In this document: in pieces, positions 36,580 through 45,458 of the stretch | Numbering within the stretch: position 1 is the first letter of the stretch | Layout: every line of letters starts with the position of its first letter | Origin: an uncultured Cryomorphaceae bacterium | GTDB taxonomy: Bacteria; Bacteroidota; Bacteroidia; Flavobacteriales; Schleiferiaceae | Assembly: GCA_913009655.1 (NCBI GenBank) | Contig: CAJVWI010000010.1 | Location: 1-64,000, forward strand | Direction: 5' to 3' | Length of the DNA stretch: 64,000 nt | Program-made: the position numbers and the translations under genes | The notes under the pieces: generated by a model | What the model saw: the letters and a program-made list of their open reading frames with translations, nothing else | Told to the model about the DNA's origin: nothing | The model's database searches: none

Positions 36580-36918
36580 ATGTCATATAAAGTTGAGCTA
36601 AAATCAAGCTACGTACATATCAAATTCGGTGAAGACTTTTTTAGCCCTGAGGATTTTCATGAGCTAACAAAACTTATTTCAAAACATAAAAACTCACACA
36701 TAATTCTAAACCTTTTAATGGTTGAAGAATTTGAGAATACAGGATTATTAACAGGCTATCAATCCAGAGTGATAGATGATAATTTAAGCTTCATAATTAT
36801 TGTAAGGGAAAGCCTGATGATACTATTTGGCGAGGATCTCCCGATTGTCCCTACTTATGGAGAAAGTATAGACTTTTTTGAAATGGATGAAATCCAGAGA
36901 AAGCTCTTAGAAGAATGA
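36580..36918 (+). CDS. STAS-like small protein
   Basis: A 112-aa protein without signal or membrane segment. The pattern of alternating strands and helices with SHIILNLLMVEEFENTGLLTGYQSRV resembles the STAS (anti-anti-sigma) fold, but the phosphorylatable Ser is not obvious. In other Flavobacteriales a similar small ORF lies between pyrB and ribonuclease Z; here ribonuclease Z is absent. Starts 2 bp after pyrB and overlaps the next gene by 4 bp. Confidence 0.55.
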   Translation: MSYKVELKSSYVHIKFGEDFFSPEDFHELTKLISKHKNSHIILNLLMVEEFENTGLLTGYQSRVIDDNLSFIIIVRESLMILFGEDLPIVPTYGESIDFFEMDEIQRKLLEE

Positions 36919-37613
36919 AACTAATATTTTTTCTATTATTTTTTCCTTACGTAATCTTTGCTCAGAATTTTAAAACAGAAGGCTTAAGACGAAATAATGA
37001 ACAAAAATTAGATTGTCAGCAGACCAGGAATTCATTTTTCCAAAATAGAAAAGTGAAAATTGGGTTTGGAGTAGGAAAATACAATGTCAACTCCATAAAT
37101 ATGGTCATAAGAGATCAAAACAATGGAAATATATTTTATACCTCTTTGAGTACACCTATAAATAATCACTTTTCAGCTGGGTACATATTTCAGTTCATGA
37201 GACAAGTTTCAAAAAGTGAAATGGAATCTGATTTTGTTTCAGATGTTGTGTATTCCAATCTATTGAATATCGAGTGCTCTTTATTTGGATCTCAGCATAA
37301 TTTTGATCTAGGAGCCTCTGCAGCATATGGCTTTAGTTTTGGCAGCTATGTCCATCCATTATCAAATCAAATAGTAAGCTTGAGAGAGTTTATGCCATTG
37401 TTTAAAATATTTGGAGTGGTGAGGTTAAATAAAAAAATACAAGTCACTGACTTTATGCATAATAAGAATAAAGACTTAAACAGATTTTGGAAATTCACAA
37501 AATATTTTAAATCAACCGAAATATCTTTAGGACCTCAAATTGCAACTCAGAATAGTAACGGAAGAACAAGAAACATTTGGACCATAAGCTTAAATACTAA
37601 CCTGGATTTTTAA
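36915..37613 (+). CDS. Secreted or outer-membrane protein of unknown function
   Basis: A 232-aa protein with an N-terminal signal peptide MKLIFFLLFFPYVIFAQ, cleaved after FAQ. The mature part has alternating hydrophobic strands (VKIGFGVGKYNVNSINMVI, FDLGASAAYGFSFGSYVH, WTISLNTNLDF with a terminal Phe), as in small outer-membrane beta-barrels. I do not recognise the family. The ATGA overlap with the STAS-like gene suggests expression from the pyr transcript. Confidence 0.55.
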   Translation: MKLIFFLLFFPYVIFAQNFKTEGLRRNNEQKLDCQQTRNSFFQNRKVKIGFGVGKYNVNSINMVIRDQNNGNIFYTSLSTPINNHFSAGYIFQFMRQVSKSEMESDFVSDVVYSNLLNIECSLFGSQHNFDLGASAAYGFSFGSYVHPLSNQIVSLREFMPLFKIFGVVRLNKKIQVTDFMHNKNKDLNRFWKFTKYFKSTEISLGPQIATQNSNGRTRNIWTISLNTNLDF

Positions 37614-37622
37614 AATCTCGTT

Positions 37623-38978
37623 CTAAGAGACCCATTTTTTTGAATACGCCCGAATATCAAATCCTCCAAGATTACCGGATGACATTACCAAAAGGTTGCA
37701 TGAATTTGGAAGATTGTCAAACATAATTCGCAATTCATCAATATCTGTCAAAACTTTGATGCCTTTTCCAAATGAAGTTTCCACAGTACTCTTCTCCAAC
37801 TTCGGGAGATTTTTATGCGCAACAGCTTGTGGATCATAAAAAACTATCGATTGATCCATACCACTCATAATATTATGATAACCTGAAATAAAATCAGGAT
37901 TTAAACTACTGAAAGTATGAAGTTCAAGAAGTCCAATTTTTATTGTCTTTGGAAATGTTTCAACATAAGCCTCAACTGTTGCTCTTACCTTGCTTGGGGC
38001 ATGAGCGAAATCTAAATGAACAGATCGACGCCTTCCCTTACCTAAGGTCTCTAAACGTCTGTCTGCGCCTCTAAAACTAGATATTGCATCATAAAACTCT
38101 TCTGCCTGAATTCCCATTTCTTGAGCTAACCATCTCGCCCCCTCAGCATTACTTAGATTGTGCTTACCAATAAAATTAAGATTCAAATCGCCTTGTGGAG
38201 TGCACCACACCCATTTAATACCATCAATCCGATATTCAGGTATACTGTATGGTATTTTTCTAATGGGGCTATTATCTGCAAGGACTAATTCCTTTAACTC
38301 AATATCATCAGAATTATATATTAAGGTTCCTCCTGGCTCCATACTTTTTAAAAAATCAATAAAAGCAATTTTATACTTCTCAAATGTTGGAAAAACATTA
38401 ATATGGTCCCAAGCCATTCCCGTAAGAATAGCGACATTAGCCCTGTAGAGATGGAATTTAGGTCTTAGATCTATTGGTGACGATAAGTACTCATCCCCCT
38501 CAAAAACGGCCCATTCTGAATCACTAGAAAGCCTTACCATAGTGTCATAGCCTTCAAGCTGCGCGCCAACCATATAATCGACATTTGAATTTGATTGTTT
38601 CAAACTATGAAGTAACATGGACGTAGTAGATGTTTTCCCATGACTTCCACCAATAACTACTCTAGTTTTATTTTTCGTAGACTCAAATAAGAATTCGGGA
38701 TAAGAAAATATTTTCAATCCCATTTTTTTTGCCTTTATTAATTCAGGATTATCTTGCTTGGCATGCATGCCTATGATTACAGCATCTAGGCCATTATGAA
38801 TTTTCTCTTCATACCACCCCTCGAGTTCCGGTAAAATTCCCGCCCTTGATAATCTGGATTTTGACGGTTCAAAAATAGCATCATCACTACCTGTAATTGA
38901 TGAATCACCTCTCTCATGAAGAGCTAATGCAAGGTTATGCATTGCGCTACCTCCGATAGCAATGAAATGAACATTCAT
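37623..38978 (-). CDS. mpl: UDP-MurNAc:L-Ala-gamma-D-Glu-mDAP ligase (Mpl, peptidoglycan recycling)
   Basis: A Mur ligase of 451 aa that re-attaches recycled tripeptide to UDP-MurNAc. The Rossmann start VHFIAIGGSAMHNLALALHERG with GSDDAIFEPSKSRL is Mpl/MurC-like. The ATP loop is VIGGSHGKTSTTSMLLHS, and the central block is GKHNLSNAEGARWLAQEMGI. MurC is the alternative, but ALHERGDSSITGSDD and the shorter domain 3 fit Mpl better. Downstream of the MbnP-like lipoprotein gene by 13 bp. Confidence 0.82.
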   Translation of the reverse strand: MNVHFIAIGGSAMHNLALALHERGDSSITGSDDAIFEPSKSRLSRAGILPELEGWYEEKIHNGLDAVIIGMHAKQDNPELIKAKKMGLKIFSYPEFLFESTKNKTRVVIGGSHGKTSTTSMLLHSLKQSNSNVDYMVGAQLEGYDTMVRLSSDSEWAVFEGDEYLSSPIDLRPKFHLYRANVAILTGMAWDHINVFPTFEKYKIAFIDFLKSMEPGGTLIYNSDDIELKELVLADNSPIRKIPYSIPEYRIDGIKWVWCTPQGDLNLNFIGKHNLSNAEGARWLAQEMGIQAEEFYDAISSFRGADRRLETLGKGRRRSVHLDFAHAPSKVRATVEAYVETFPKTIKIGLLELHTFSSLNPDFISGYHNIMSGMDQSIVFYDPQAVAHKNLPKLEKSTVETSFGKGIKVLTDIDELRIMFDNLPNSCNLLVMSSGNLGGFDIRAYSKKWVS

Positions 38979-38991
38979 ATTCGAACTATAC

Positions 38992-39768
38992 TTAAAGTTG
39001 TATCTGGTAAGAAGGTAAAATATTTGCGACTAATGACTCTGCTAATAATAGATCTATCGGATCCCCTTCGTTACATTCAATATTATCAATAATTGTGGGA
39101 TCTAGACCTTGAAGTAATCTATCTATATTCCATACGATATTAATATTCACATCCATACTTGCAACAACATTAAAAGAAGTTGGCTTACTCCACCAAACAT
39201 CTAAAACCTCATCTGAGACTCTATATGTAAAAGGTAGATTTGGTTCTTCACTTAAAGTATCTCCTATTTCTTTGTAAAGTCCATTAATGTATAAGGAATT
39301 ATACCCTTGACCTTTTCCCCTGTATAGCCCAGGATTGGTCATGGGGTGACCCACAGGCCATTCGTTATAATCACCAGTAATTGATGAATCAATACCCATT
39401 TTAAAATGATGAACACCCTGATATACGCCTTTGTCTAGTTTAAAAAGTCTAGATGCAGTGCCAAATTTCAAAGAAGCTACATTTGGATTAAAATCGTATC
39501 CAATTGTATCCATGCCAGAAGGTGTTACGGTGTCCATTAAATGATCAGAAAAATAATATCCTCCAAATGCAATTGAAACATCCTTCAATACAATTCTGGA
39601 ATTACCAAGCGTAAATATTTTAGAAGTATCAATTACTTCGTCATTAAAATAGAAAAAGTGGTTTAAAACCAGGTTACGTGTATCAAAAGTTGTATCCTCC
39701 GATAAAATACCATCAGAACAACTTAGAGATGCCCCAGCAATTAAAAGAAAAAATATAATCCGTTTCAT
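38992..39768 (-). CDS. MbnP-like lipoprotein
   Basis: A 258-aa lipoprotein (MKRIIFFLLIAGASLSCSD, lipobox Cys 17). The arrangement VLKDVSIAFGGYYFSD, VYQGVHHFKMGIDSSITGDY and HPMTNPGLYRGKGQGYNSLYINGLYK matches the copper-associated MbnP-like family found in Bacteroidota as cell-surface lipoproteins. Family assignment is from pattern recognition only. It overlaps plsC by 4 bp, so the two are coupled, and precedes mpl. Confidence 0.6.
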   Translation of the reverse strand: MKRIIFFLLIAGASLSCSDGILSEDTTFDTRNLVLNHFFYFNDEVIDTSKIFTLGNSRIVLKDVSIAFGGYYFSDHLMDTVTPSGMDTIGYDFNPNVASLKFGTASRLFKLDKGVYQGVHHFKMGIDSSITGDYNEWPVGHPMTNPGLYRGKGQGYNSLYINGLYKEIGDTLSEEPNLPFTYRVSDEVLDVWWSKPTSFNVVASMDVNINIVWNIDRLLQGLDPTIIDNIECNEGDPIDLLLAESLVANILPSYQIQL

Positions 39769-40550
39769 TCTTTAAGTGTTTTATTCAGCACGGTAAATTT
39801 ACGAAAAGCTTTATACTTTGGTGCTTGTTCAATTTTATCCATGATTTCATCTAAAATATTTCTAACGCTGTCTTCAGCTTTAAATTGAAGAGGTTTTTTG
39901 AATTCAATTCTTAACTCCGTTCCCGTCTTTTTTATTCGTAGCCCTTTTTTATCAAAGGCACGACGAAAACCATCTATTACTACAGGAACAACTATCGGGT
40001 TCACTTCTTTTACAATATGGGCGGTACCGCGCCTACCCTCAATAAATGGTTTCGTGGATCCCTGAGGGAAGGTAATTACCCAACCAGAAGAAATAGCATC
40101 TCTGATTTTATCTAAATCCTTTGGATCAGCACTCCGATTAACAGCTTTACCGGATTCTCTCCAAGTCCTTTTTATAGAAACTGAACCGGCTAAGGCTAAC
40201 AATCTTGGCAGAATACCAGACTTCATGGTCTCCTTTGCGGCAATAAAAAAAACATTAACCTTGGGAACAGCTAAAGGCCAAAATCTATCAGATCGATCAA
40301 AAATTTTATTCTTAACGTGGCTAAAAATTAAAATAAGCGCCGCAGCATCCATAAAGTATGTCTGATGGTTACTTACGAATAAAACATTTTTTGATGGCAA
40401 ATCTTTTAAAAAATCACCCCCTTTAATCTTTGTTTTATTTATGTAATTGCATCTATACCAAGCAATTAATCCAAAAAAAAAGATGACAACGCGCTTTGCC
40501 AAAATAGGATGACCAAAAGGATCTCGGTAAGGTAATATTTTTTTCTTCAC
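39765..40550 (-). CDS. plsC: 1-Acyl-sn-glycerol-3-phosphate acyltransferase (PlsC family)
   Basis: This enzyme makes phosphatidate in the inner membrane. The NHQTYFMD box is the acyltransferase HxxxxD motif, and FPQGSTKPFIEGRRG replaces the usual FPEGTRS motif. A hydrophobic segment RVVIFFFGLIAWY lies at the N-terminus. I favour a GTG start at 40550 (261 aa) because upstream residues read through the promoter region; the track's 40634 start overlaps the divergent gene. Overlaps the MbnP-like gene by 4 bp. Confidence 0.82.
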   Translation of the reverse strand: MKKKILPYRDPFGHPILAKRVVIFFFGLIAWYRCNYINKTKIKGGDFLKDLPSKNVLFVSNHQTYFMDAAALILIFSHVKNKIFDRSDRFWPLAVPKVNVFFIAAKETMKSGILPRLLALAGSVSIKRTWRESGKAVNRSADPKDLDKIRDAISSGWVITFPQGSTKPFIEGRRGTAHIVKEVNPIVVPVVIDGFRRAFDKKGLRIKKTGTELRIEFKKPLQFKAEDSVRNILDEIMDKIEQAPKYKAFRKFTVLNKTLKE

Positions 40551-40561
40551 AATAATCTCGG

Positions 40562-40579
40562 TAAAAGTACATAACCTTG
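40562..40579. promoter_or_regulatory. Divergent -7-like boxes, plsC and HsdR-N-like gene
   Basis: On the plus strand TAACCTTG (40572-40579), one mismatch from consensus, ends four bases before the ATG at 40584. On the minus strand TACTTTTA (40569-40562), also one mismatch, lies 11 bases before the proposed plsC GTG at 40550. Confidence 0.4.
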
Positions 40580-40583
40580 CATC

Positions 40584-41021
40584 ATGATTAAACGTAAATG
40601 GCTTCATGCAACAATGTCGATGATGGATCCCCACTCTGAAGATTTATGGGATGCATTCAGAAAGAAGAATGTAAAGGCGACTCCCGAAGAGTGGGTTAGG
40701 CAGGATGCACTTAGAAGATTAATAATAGATGGTAAATACCCCAAAGAATCTATTTCAGTTGAAAAAGGAATTCAGGTTAACGGAATGTTGAGACGATACG
40801 ATATTGCGATTTATTCTGATAGTAAACTTTGGATGCTCATTGAATGCAAAGCAGATAAAATCCCACTAGACGACAAAGTCTGTGATCAGTGGATGATATA
40901 TAATACTACTCTAAACGCACCTTGGGGAGCATTAACAAACGGAAAACAATGGCGAGTTTTTCGCTCTAACGGTGAGGAAGTAGATGCTAAACTACCAGCA
41001 TTTGGTACCTTTGAGCTTTAA
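40584..41021 (+). CDS. Type I restriction HsdR N-terminal-like protein (stand-alone)
   Basis: A 145-aa protein with the PD-(D/E)xK-type core MLRRYDIAIYSDSKLWMLIECKADK (about 72-93), where Asp-77-like and ECK residues fit the nuclease motif. The N-terminal ATPEEWVRQDALRRLI is typical of the Bacteroidota HSDR_N_2 family. There is no hsdM/S or helicase nearby, so it is not a restriction system here; a housekeeping nuclease or DNA-binding role is possible. It lies 8 bp before purB. Confidence 0.75.
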   Translation: MIKRKWLHATMSMMDPHSEDLWDAFRKKNVKATPEEWVRQDALRRLIIDGKYPKESISVEKGIQVNGMLRRYDIAIYSDSKLWMLIECKADKIPLDDKVCDQWMIYNTTLNAPWGALTNGKQWRVFRSNGEEVDAKLPAFGTFEL

Positions 41022-41029
41022 ATACGAAA

Positions 41030-42367
41030 ATGGATTTTACACTCAAAGCTTTATCTCCCCTGGATGGGCGATATAAAAGACATACTGATGTTCTCTCGGC
41101 TTATTTCTCTGAATTTGGACTAATATCATATAGAGTCAATATTGAGGTAGAATATTTCATAGCTCTATCAGAAACAGGGATCACGAACTTAACGGGCATT
41201 GGGACAAAGGAAAAAAAAATGATTCGAGAAATCGTTCAAAATTTCTCTGAACATGACGCATTGCGAATCAAGAAAATCGAGAAGACAACAAATCACGATG
41301 TGAAAGCCGTAGAATATTTTTTAAAAGAAAAATTTTCAAGTTTAGGACTTAAATCCCAATCCGAATTTATCCACTTTGGTTTAACGTCTCAGGATATTAA
41401 CAATACTGCCATCCCTCTTTCTTTGAGAGAATTTCACTTCGAACAGTTTATACCAAATATTTCAAATCTGATTGACACCTTAAAAAATCAATCCCAAGAG
41501 TGGTGTGGAATAACTATTTTAGCAAGGACTCATGGTCAAGCTGCGTCCCCAACGCGTTTAGGAAAAGAATGGGAAGTATTTATAGCTCGATTAGAAGCTC
41601 AAATAAATTTAATGAAAACTATTCCTTTTTCATCGAAATTCGGGGGTGCAACAGGAAATTTTAATGCTCATTTTGCAGCATACCCTGATACTGATTGGCA
41701 TGATTTTGCAGAAAAATTTTGCTCAAATTTTGGGCTAAGTCGGTCATATCCTACAACTCAAATTGAGCATTATGACAATCTTGCTGCATACTTTGACAGT
41801 GTCAAGCGAATTAATACGATTCTAATTGATCTTTCTCGGGATATATGGACTTACATCAGCATGGATTATTTTAAACAACAAATTGTTGATGGAGAAGTTG
41901 GTTCCTCCGCAATGCCTCATAAAGTTAATCCGATAGATTTTGAAAATGCTGAGGGCAACCTGGGTATTGCTAATAGTTTTCTTCAGCACTTATCTCTGAA
42001 ACTCCCAATATCCAGACTTCAACGAGACCTTACAGATTCAACAGTACTAAGAAACATTGGAGTACCGTTTGGACATGGATTAATTGCAGTGAACAATCTC
42101 CAAAAAGGATTAAATAAACTTATTGTTAATAAACAGAAAATCAATCAAGACTTAGATAATAATTGGGCAGTTGTAGCAGAAGCAATTCAGACCATCCTCA
42201 GAAGAGAAGGTTACCCAAAACCTTATGAGGCATTAAAAGACTTGACAAGAACAAATAAAGGAATCTCGAAGGAGACTATTTTTAATTTTATTGAGACTCT
42301 TAATGTTCCACAATTAGTAAAAGATGAATTAAACTTACTCTCCCCACATAATTTTGTTGGACGCTAA
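41030..42367 (+). CDS. purB: Adenylosuccinate lyase
   Basis: This 445-aa fumarase-superfamily enzyme acts twice in purine synthesis, cleaving SAICAR and adenylosuccinate to release fumarate. The signature GSSAMPHKVNPIDFENAEGNLG carries the catalytic Ser loop. Near the N-terminus LSPLDGRYKRHTDVLSAYFSEFG and KTTNHDVKAVEYFL are the family blocks, with the catalytic His in ARTHGQAASPTRLGKE. Length and order match the E. coli-type PurB. Confidence 0.96.
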   Translation: MDFTLKALSPLDGRYKRHTDVLSAYFSEFGLISYRVNIEVEYFIALSETGITNLTGIGTKEKKMIREIVQNFSEHDALRIKKIEKTTNHDVKAVEYFLKEKFSSLGLKSQSEFIHFGLTSQDINNTAIPLSLREFHFEQFIPNISNLIDTLKNQSQEWCGITILARTHGQAASPTRLGKEWEVFIARLEAQINLMKTIPFSSKFGGATGNFNAHFAAYPDTDWHDFAEKFCSNFGLSRSYPTTQIEHYDNLAAYFDSVKRINTILIDLSRDIWTYISMDYFKQQIVDGEVGSSAMPHKVNPIDFENAEGNLGIANSFLQHLSLKLPISRLQRDLTDSTVLRNIGVPFGHGLIAVNNLQKGLNKLIVNKQKINQDLDNNWAVVAEAIQTILRREGYPKPYEALKDLTRTNKGISKETIFNFIETLNVPQLVKDELNLLSPHNFVGR

Positions 42368-42384
42368 TTCAATCTAGAATTTAC

Positions 42385-43581
42385 TCATAAATGAGTAATG
42401 ATTTCATCAGCAATAGCCAATGAAGCAGTAGCCGCTGGAGATGGAGCATTTAAAACATGAATACCTATTTTACCTTTTTTTATAACGAAATCGTCAACAA
42501 GGTTGCCCTTTTTATCCACTGCCTGAGCTCTTATACCAGACCTACCTCGAACCAAATCGGAAGCCTGTAGATCTGGCATTATTTTACGAAGCTCAGCCAA
42601 ATATTTATATTTTAAAAATGCCAACTTATACTCCTTGAGCCCAAAACGCCAATTTGAAGTAAATAACTTTCTTGTTCCTTCAAAGCTCAAAGAGCTCAAA
42701 GAATCTCTCAGATTAAATGAGGTTCTATCATAACCCTCGCGAGCAAAAGAAAAAACTGCGTTAGGACCGCACTCCACAGTTCCATCAATCATTCTGGTGA
42801 AATGAACACCTAAAAAAGGAAAATCAGGATTAGGGACGGGGTAAATAAGATTTTTAACCTTAAATCTAGATTTATTTTTCAATTCATAATAATCTCCTCT
42901 GAACGGTACTATCTGTATATCGTCCGAAAGGCCATCCAATTTAGCTAAACGATCACTTTGCAGTCCCGCACAAAAAATTATTTTTTCCGAAAAAATAATC
43001 TCATCATTTAATAACCTAATAAATGATTTATTTGAAGTAATTCCCATGTCGACAACCTTAGCATTTGTTCTAAAGGAGCCTTTATCTGCGACTGCCCTAG
43101 AAATAAGCCTTTTTGTCATTCCAATATAATCTACTATTCCTGTCTGAGGAACATGGAGCGCTTCTGTAGAATAAATGTATGGCTCCATTTTCTTAACTTC
43201 TTTTCTATCAACAAAACGAATACCATCTAGACCATTTTCTGAACCTCTTTTTGCTATTAACTCTAATTGTTTTAATTCTAGTTTATTCTTTGGAACAACT
43301 AATTTTCCACAAATTTCGTGATTAATATTCTCTTCAAAACAAAATTTCAAAAGCTGGTGATATCCGTTTATGCAAGTTTTTGCCTTTAGTGATCCTGGAG
43401 TATAGTATAGTCCTGAATGAATAACACCAGAATTCCTTCCTGTTTGATGAGTTGATGATTGAATTTCTTTTTCAATCACCAATATTTTAGACCTAGGAAA
43501 ATTTAGCTTCAATTTATAAGCGGTTGATGCTCCAATAATGCCGCCGCCAACTATCGTGAAATCGTAATTATTATTTCTCAT
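42385..43581 (-). CDS. lhgO: L-2-hydroxyglutarate oxidase
   Basis: A membrane-associated FAD enzyme of the DAO family (398 aa) that oxidises L-2-hydroxyglutarate to 2-oxoglutarate and passes electrons to quinone. The FAD motif FTIVGGGIIGASTAYKL is at residues 8-24, TGRNSGVIHSGLYY at about 47-60, and VPFRGDYYELK and GIRAQAVDKKGNLVDDF mark the family. It helps to clear a by-product of malate and lactate dehydrogenases, in keeping with the menaquinone gene set. Confidence 0.85.
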   Translation of the reverse strand: MRNNNYDFTIVGGGIIGASTAYKLKLNFPRSKILVIEKEIQSSTHQTGRNSGVIHSGLYYTPGSLKAKTCINGYHQLLKFCFEENINHEICGKLVVPKNKLELKQLELIAKRGSENGLDGIRFVDRKEVKKMEPYIYSTEALHVPQTGIVDYIGMTKRLISRAVADKGSFRTNAKVVDMGITSNKSFIRLLNDEIIFSEKIIFCAGLQSDRLAKLDGLSDDIQIVPFRGDYYELKNKSRFKVKNLIYPVPNPDFPFLGVHFTRMIDGTVECGPNAVFSFAREGYDRTSFNLRDSLSSLSFEGTRKLFTSNWRFGLKEYKLAFLKYKYLAELRKIMPDLQASDLVRGRSGIRAQAVDKKGNLVDDFVIKKGKIGIHVLNAPSPAATASLAIADEIITHL

Positions 43582-43623
43582 TTATAACGAATATGATTAA
43601 AATAATAATGAAAGTATACAGAC

Positions 43624-44502
43624 TCAATGAGTAAAGACTCGACTTATATTAAATCCCAAGAATATATCACCTTTGGCCCAACTTCCAGGGTTCTGAGTTA
43701 TCCACTCATTATCTGCCATATAACGGCTGTTGGTCAAATGAAACTGAAAAACATGACCACCTGTCTCGATATCAATACCTATACTTAAAGCATTAAATGT
43801 ATTGGATGGCTGTTCCTGCCTTAGCATAATCTCTGAAGTTAATGCCATTCGGTTCGTGAGTTTATATCTTGCCCCTATACCAAGTGCAAACAGATCATTA
43901 TTATCAAGAGCTGTGGGCACTATGTTGTAGTGAACTAGAGTTGGCACAAGTTGCATAGAAATATTCTTGTTAAATTTTCTAGCAATGATTATTTGATTAG
44001 TGTAAGCTACTCGGTCTAAAAAGTCATGAGGTATATTATCAGAATATGGCGTCGTAAAGATTGTCGCTGAACCGTAATATGCGATTGAGATAGGGAAGTC
44101 TATACATTCTGAACATTTTGATCCCTTTGATTGACGTAACAGTCTGATTTTCGTAAAAAAATCATAAGTCTTTGCCCCTGATGATCGACCAGCTCCTAAA
44201 TTTATCCATGATTTTGGAGAGTAACTGTATTCAAAACGAATTTGAGCCATGTCCATGCCGAAAAGATTATACAAGGGTTTATCATTTAAAGCTCCAAATC
44301 TATGTCCAACAATAAATTGACCTATACCTTCACCAGGCAATTCTATTGATTGCATATTTATAACCCTCGTGCCCTTAAACGTAGCAAAAACATATGATTT
44401 TGAAGGATTTCGATCCATAGCATTTAACTCCGCTAAAAGAGCCTCTTGAGCATTTACATAAAGGGATAAAAAAACAGAGATAAGGATATAAAACTTACGC
44501 AT
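43624..44502 (-). CDS. DUF5777 family beta-barrel protein
   Basis: A 292-aa protein from ATG 44502 (the track begins at an upstream TTG), with signal peptide MRKFYILISVFLSLYVNAQ. The mature sequence has strand patterns (IGQFIVGHRFGAL, IRFEYSYSPKSWINLGAGRSSGAKTYDFFTKIRLL) and ends in a C-terminal Phe-rich strand. I recognise it as DUF5777. It is co-directional with YceI (10 bp) and a haem-motif protein; that combination recurs in Bacteroidota, so the barrel may belong to an electron-transfer or solute export cluster. Confidence 0.7.
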   Translation of the reverse strand: MRKFYILISVFLSLYVNAQEALLAELNAMDRNPSKSYVFATFKGTRVINMQSIELPGEGIGQFIVGHRFGALNDKPLYNLFGMDMAQIRFEYSYSPKSWINLGAGRSSGAKTYDFFTKIRLLRQSKGSKCSECIDFPISIAYYGSATIFTTPYSDNIPHDFLDRVAYTNQIIIARKFNKNISMQLVPTLVHYNIVPTALDNNDLFALGIGARYKLTNRMALTSEIMLRQEQPSNTFNALSIGIDIETGGHVFQFHLTNSRYMADNEWITQNPGSWAKGDIFLGFNISRVFTH

Positions 44503-44512
44503 TATGAACAAG

Positions 44513-45055
44513 CTATGGATTTAAAAATTTCGATTCGACGGACACTTTAATTTCTTGCGCAATCTTTGTGAACATTAATTTTGGTATTTTGATTCCAAAA
44601 TCTTCACATTTAACAAAAAAATCTGTTTTGAGTATTACAGAAAGATCCTTTTGTATAGTAATATCAATTGGTATTGATACTACCTTCTCTACACCATGCA
44701 TTTTTAATTTTCCTTTTATTGTAACCATATTTTTTCCTGGTATTGAAAAATCAATATCACCGGAAAGACTTCCATTCAAAGTGGCTTTTGGGAATTTTTC
44801 AGACTCCATATAATTCTCATTGAAATGCTCTTGCATTAAGGCATTTTTAAAAGTCAATGATTGAATATTCAAAACATAAGCTATCTCTTTTGTGTCAATG
44901 TTTAAAATAGAGATACCATCATTTAGAGTAGCCTCTATATCTTCAATTGGTGTATATGAATAAATACGTACGTAACTATTTTTACTCAATATCTTCTGAG
45001 CAAACAAACCAGAAAATGATAAAATAAATAGAATTAAAGAAAATGTTTTTTTCAT
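44513..45055 (-). CDS. YceI family periplasmic protein
   Basis: A 180-aa lipocalin-like protein with signal peptide ending GLFAQ. YceI-type features are SYTPIEDIEATLNDG, EHFNENYMESEKFPKATLNG (about 83-102), and KMHGVEKVVSIPIDI. YceI proteins bind isoprenoid quinones or amphiphiles in the periplasm. It lies 6 bp after the haem-motif gene and 10 bp before the DUF5777 gene, forming one unit. Confidence 0.85.
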   Translation of the reverse strand: MKKTFSLILFILSFSGLFAQKILSKNSYVRIYSYTPIEDIEATLNDGISILNIDTKEIAYVLNIQSLTFKNALMQEHFNENYMESEKFPKATLNGSLSGDIDFSIPGKNMVTIKGKLKMHGVEKVVSIPIDITIQKDLSVILKTDFFVKCEDFGIKIPKLMFTKIAQEIKVSVESKFLNP

Positions 45056-45061
45056 ATTGCT

Positions 45062-45457
45062 TTAGTTTTCTGGAGCTCCATTAGCAATCCAAATATTAAT
45101 TTGTTCAATTATACAAGAATCCAGTACAGCATTGGGCGGCATTTTCAAAGGATTACTCCTTGCCATATTTACTCGTATTGAAAATGTCTCTTGATCTACT
45201 GATGATTTAACCCCAGAATAAGAACTTAAGTCTAATCCAGCAGAAGGGGATGAGCCTTGGTGGCAACCAACACAAAAATTATTAATAATAGGCGATACAT
45301 CATCGTTCCATGATACATTACTGAGCTCACAAGAATCTCTATTGTACTTTTCTTCGATATTGTCATAACTACATCCAGTATTTGAGACAATTAAAAAAAT
45401 TAAAATGCGGAAAATGTTTTTGTTTGTTAAACGTTTCATATTTGTCAAACGTTTCAT
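45062..45457 (-). CDS. Cytochrome-c-like lipoprotein with a CxxCH motif
   Basis: A 131-aa protein, lipobox at TGCSYD (Cys about 29). It has WNDDVSPIINNFCVGCHQGSSPSAGLDLSSY, with CVGCH at about 58-62, typical of the planctomycete-type cytochrome c (PSCyt1) group, and the distal-ligand region PLKMPPNAVLDSCIIEQINIWIANGAP with a Met. The first 12 residues are a duplicated MKRLTN, so the start could be either Met 1 or Met 7. One haem per chain is expected. Follows the MFS gene by 1 bp. Confidence 0.78.
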   Translation of the reverse strand: MKRLTNMKRLTNKNIFRILIFLIVSNTGCSYDNIEEKYNRDSCELSNVSWNDDVSPIINNFCVGCHQGSSPSAGLDLSSYSGVKSSVDQETFSIRVNMARSNPLKMPPNAVLDSCIIEQINIWIANGAPEN

Positions 45458-45458
45458 T

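Noticed and set aside
40584-41021. Type I restriction-modification system
   Set aside because: Only an HsdR-N-like fragment is present, with no methyltransferase, specificity or helicase gene nearby.
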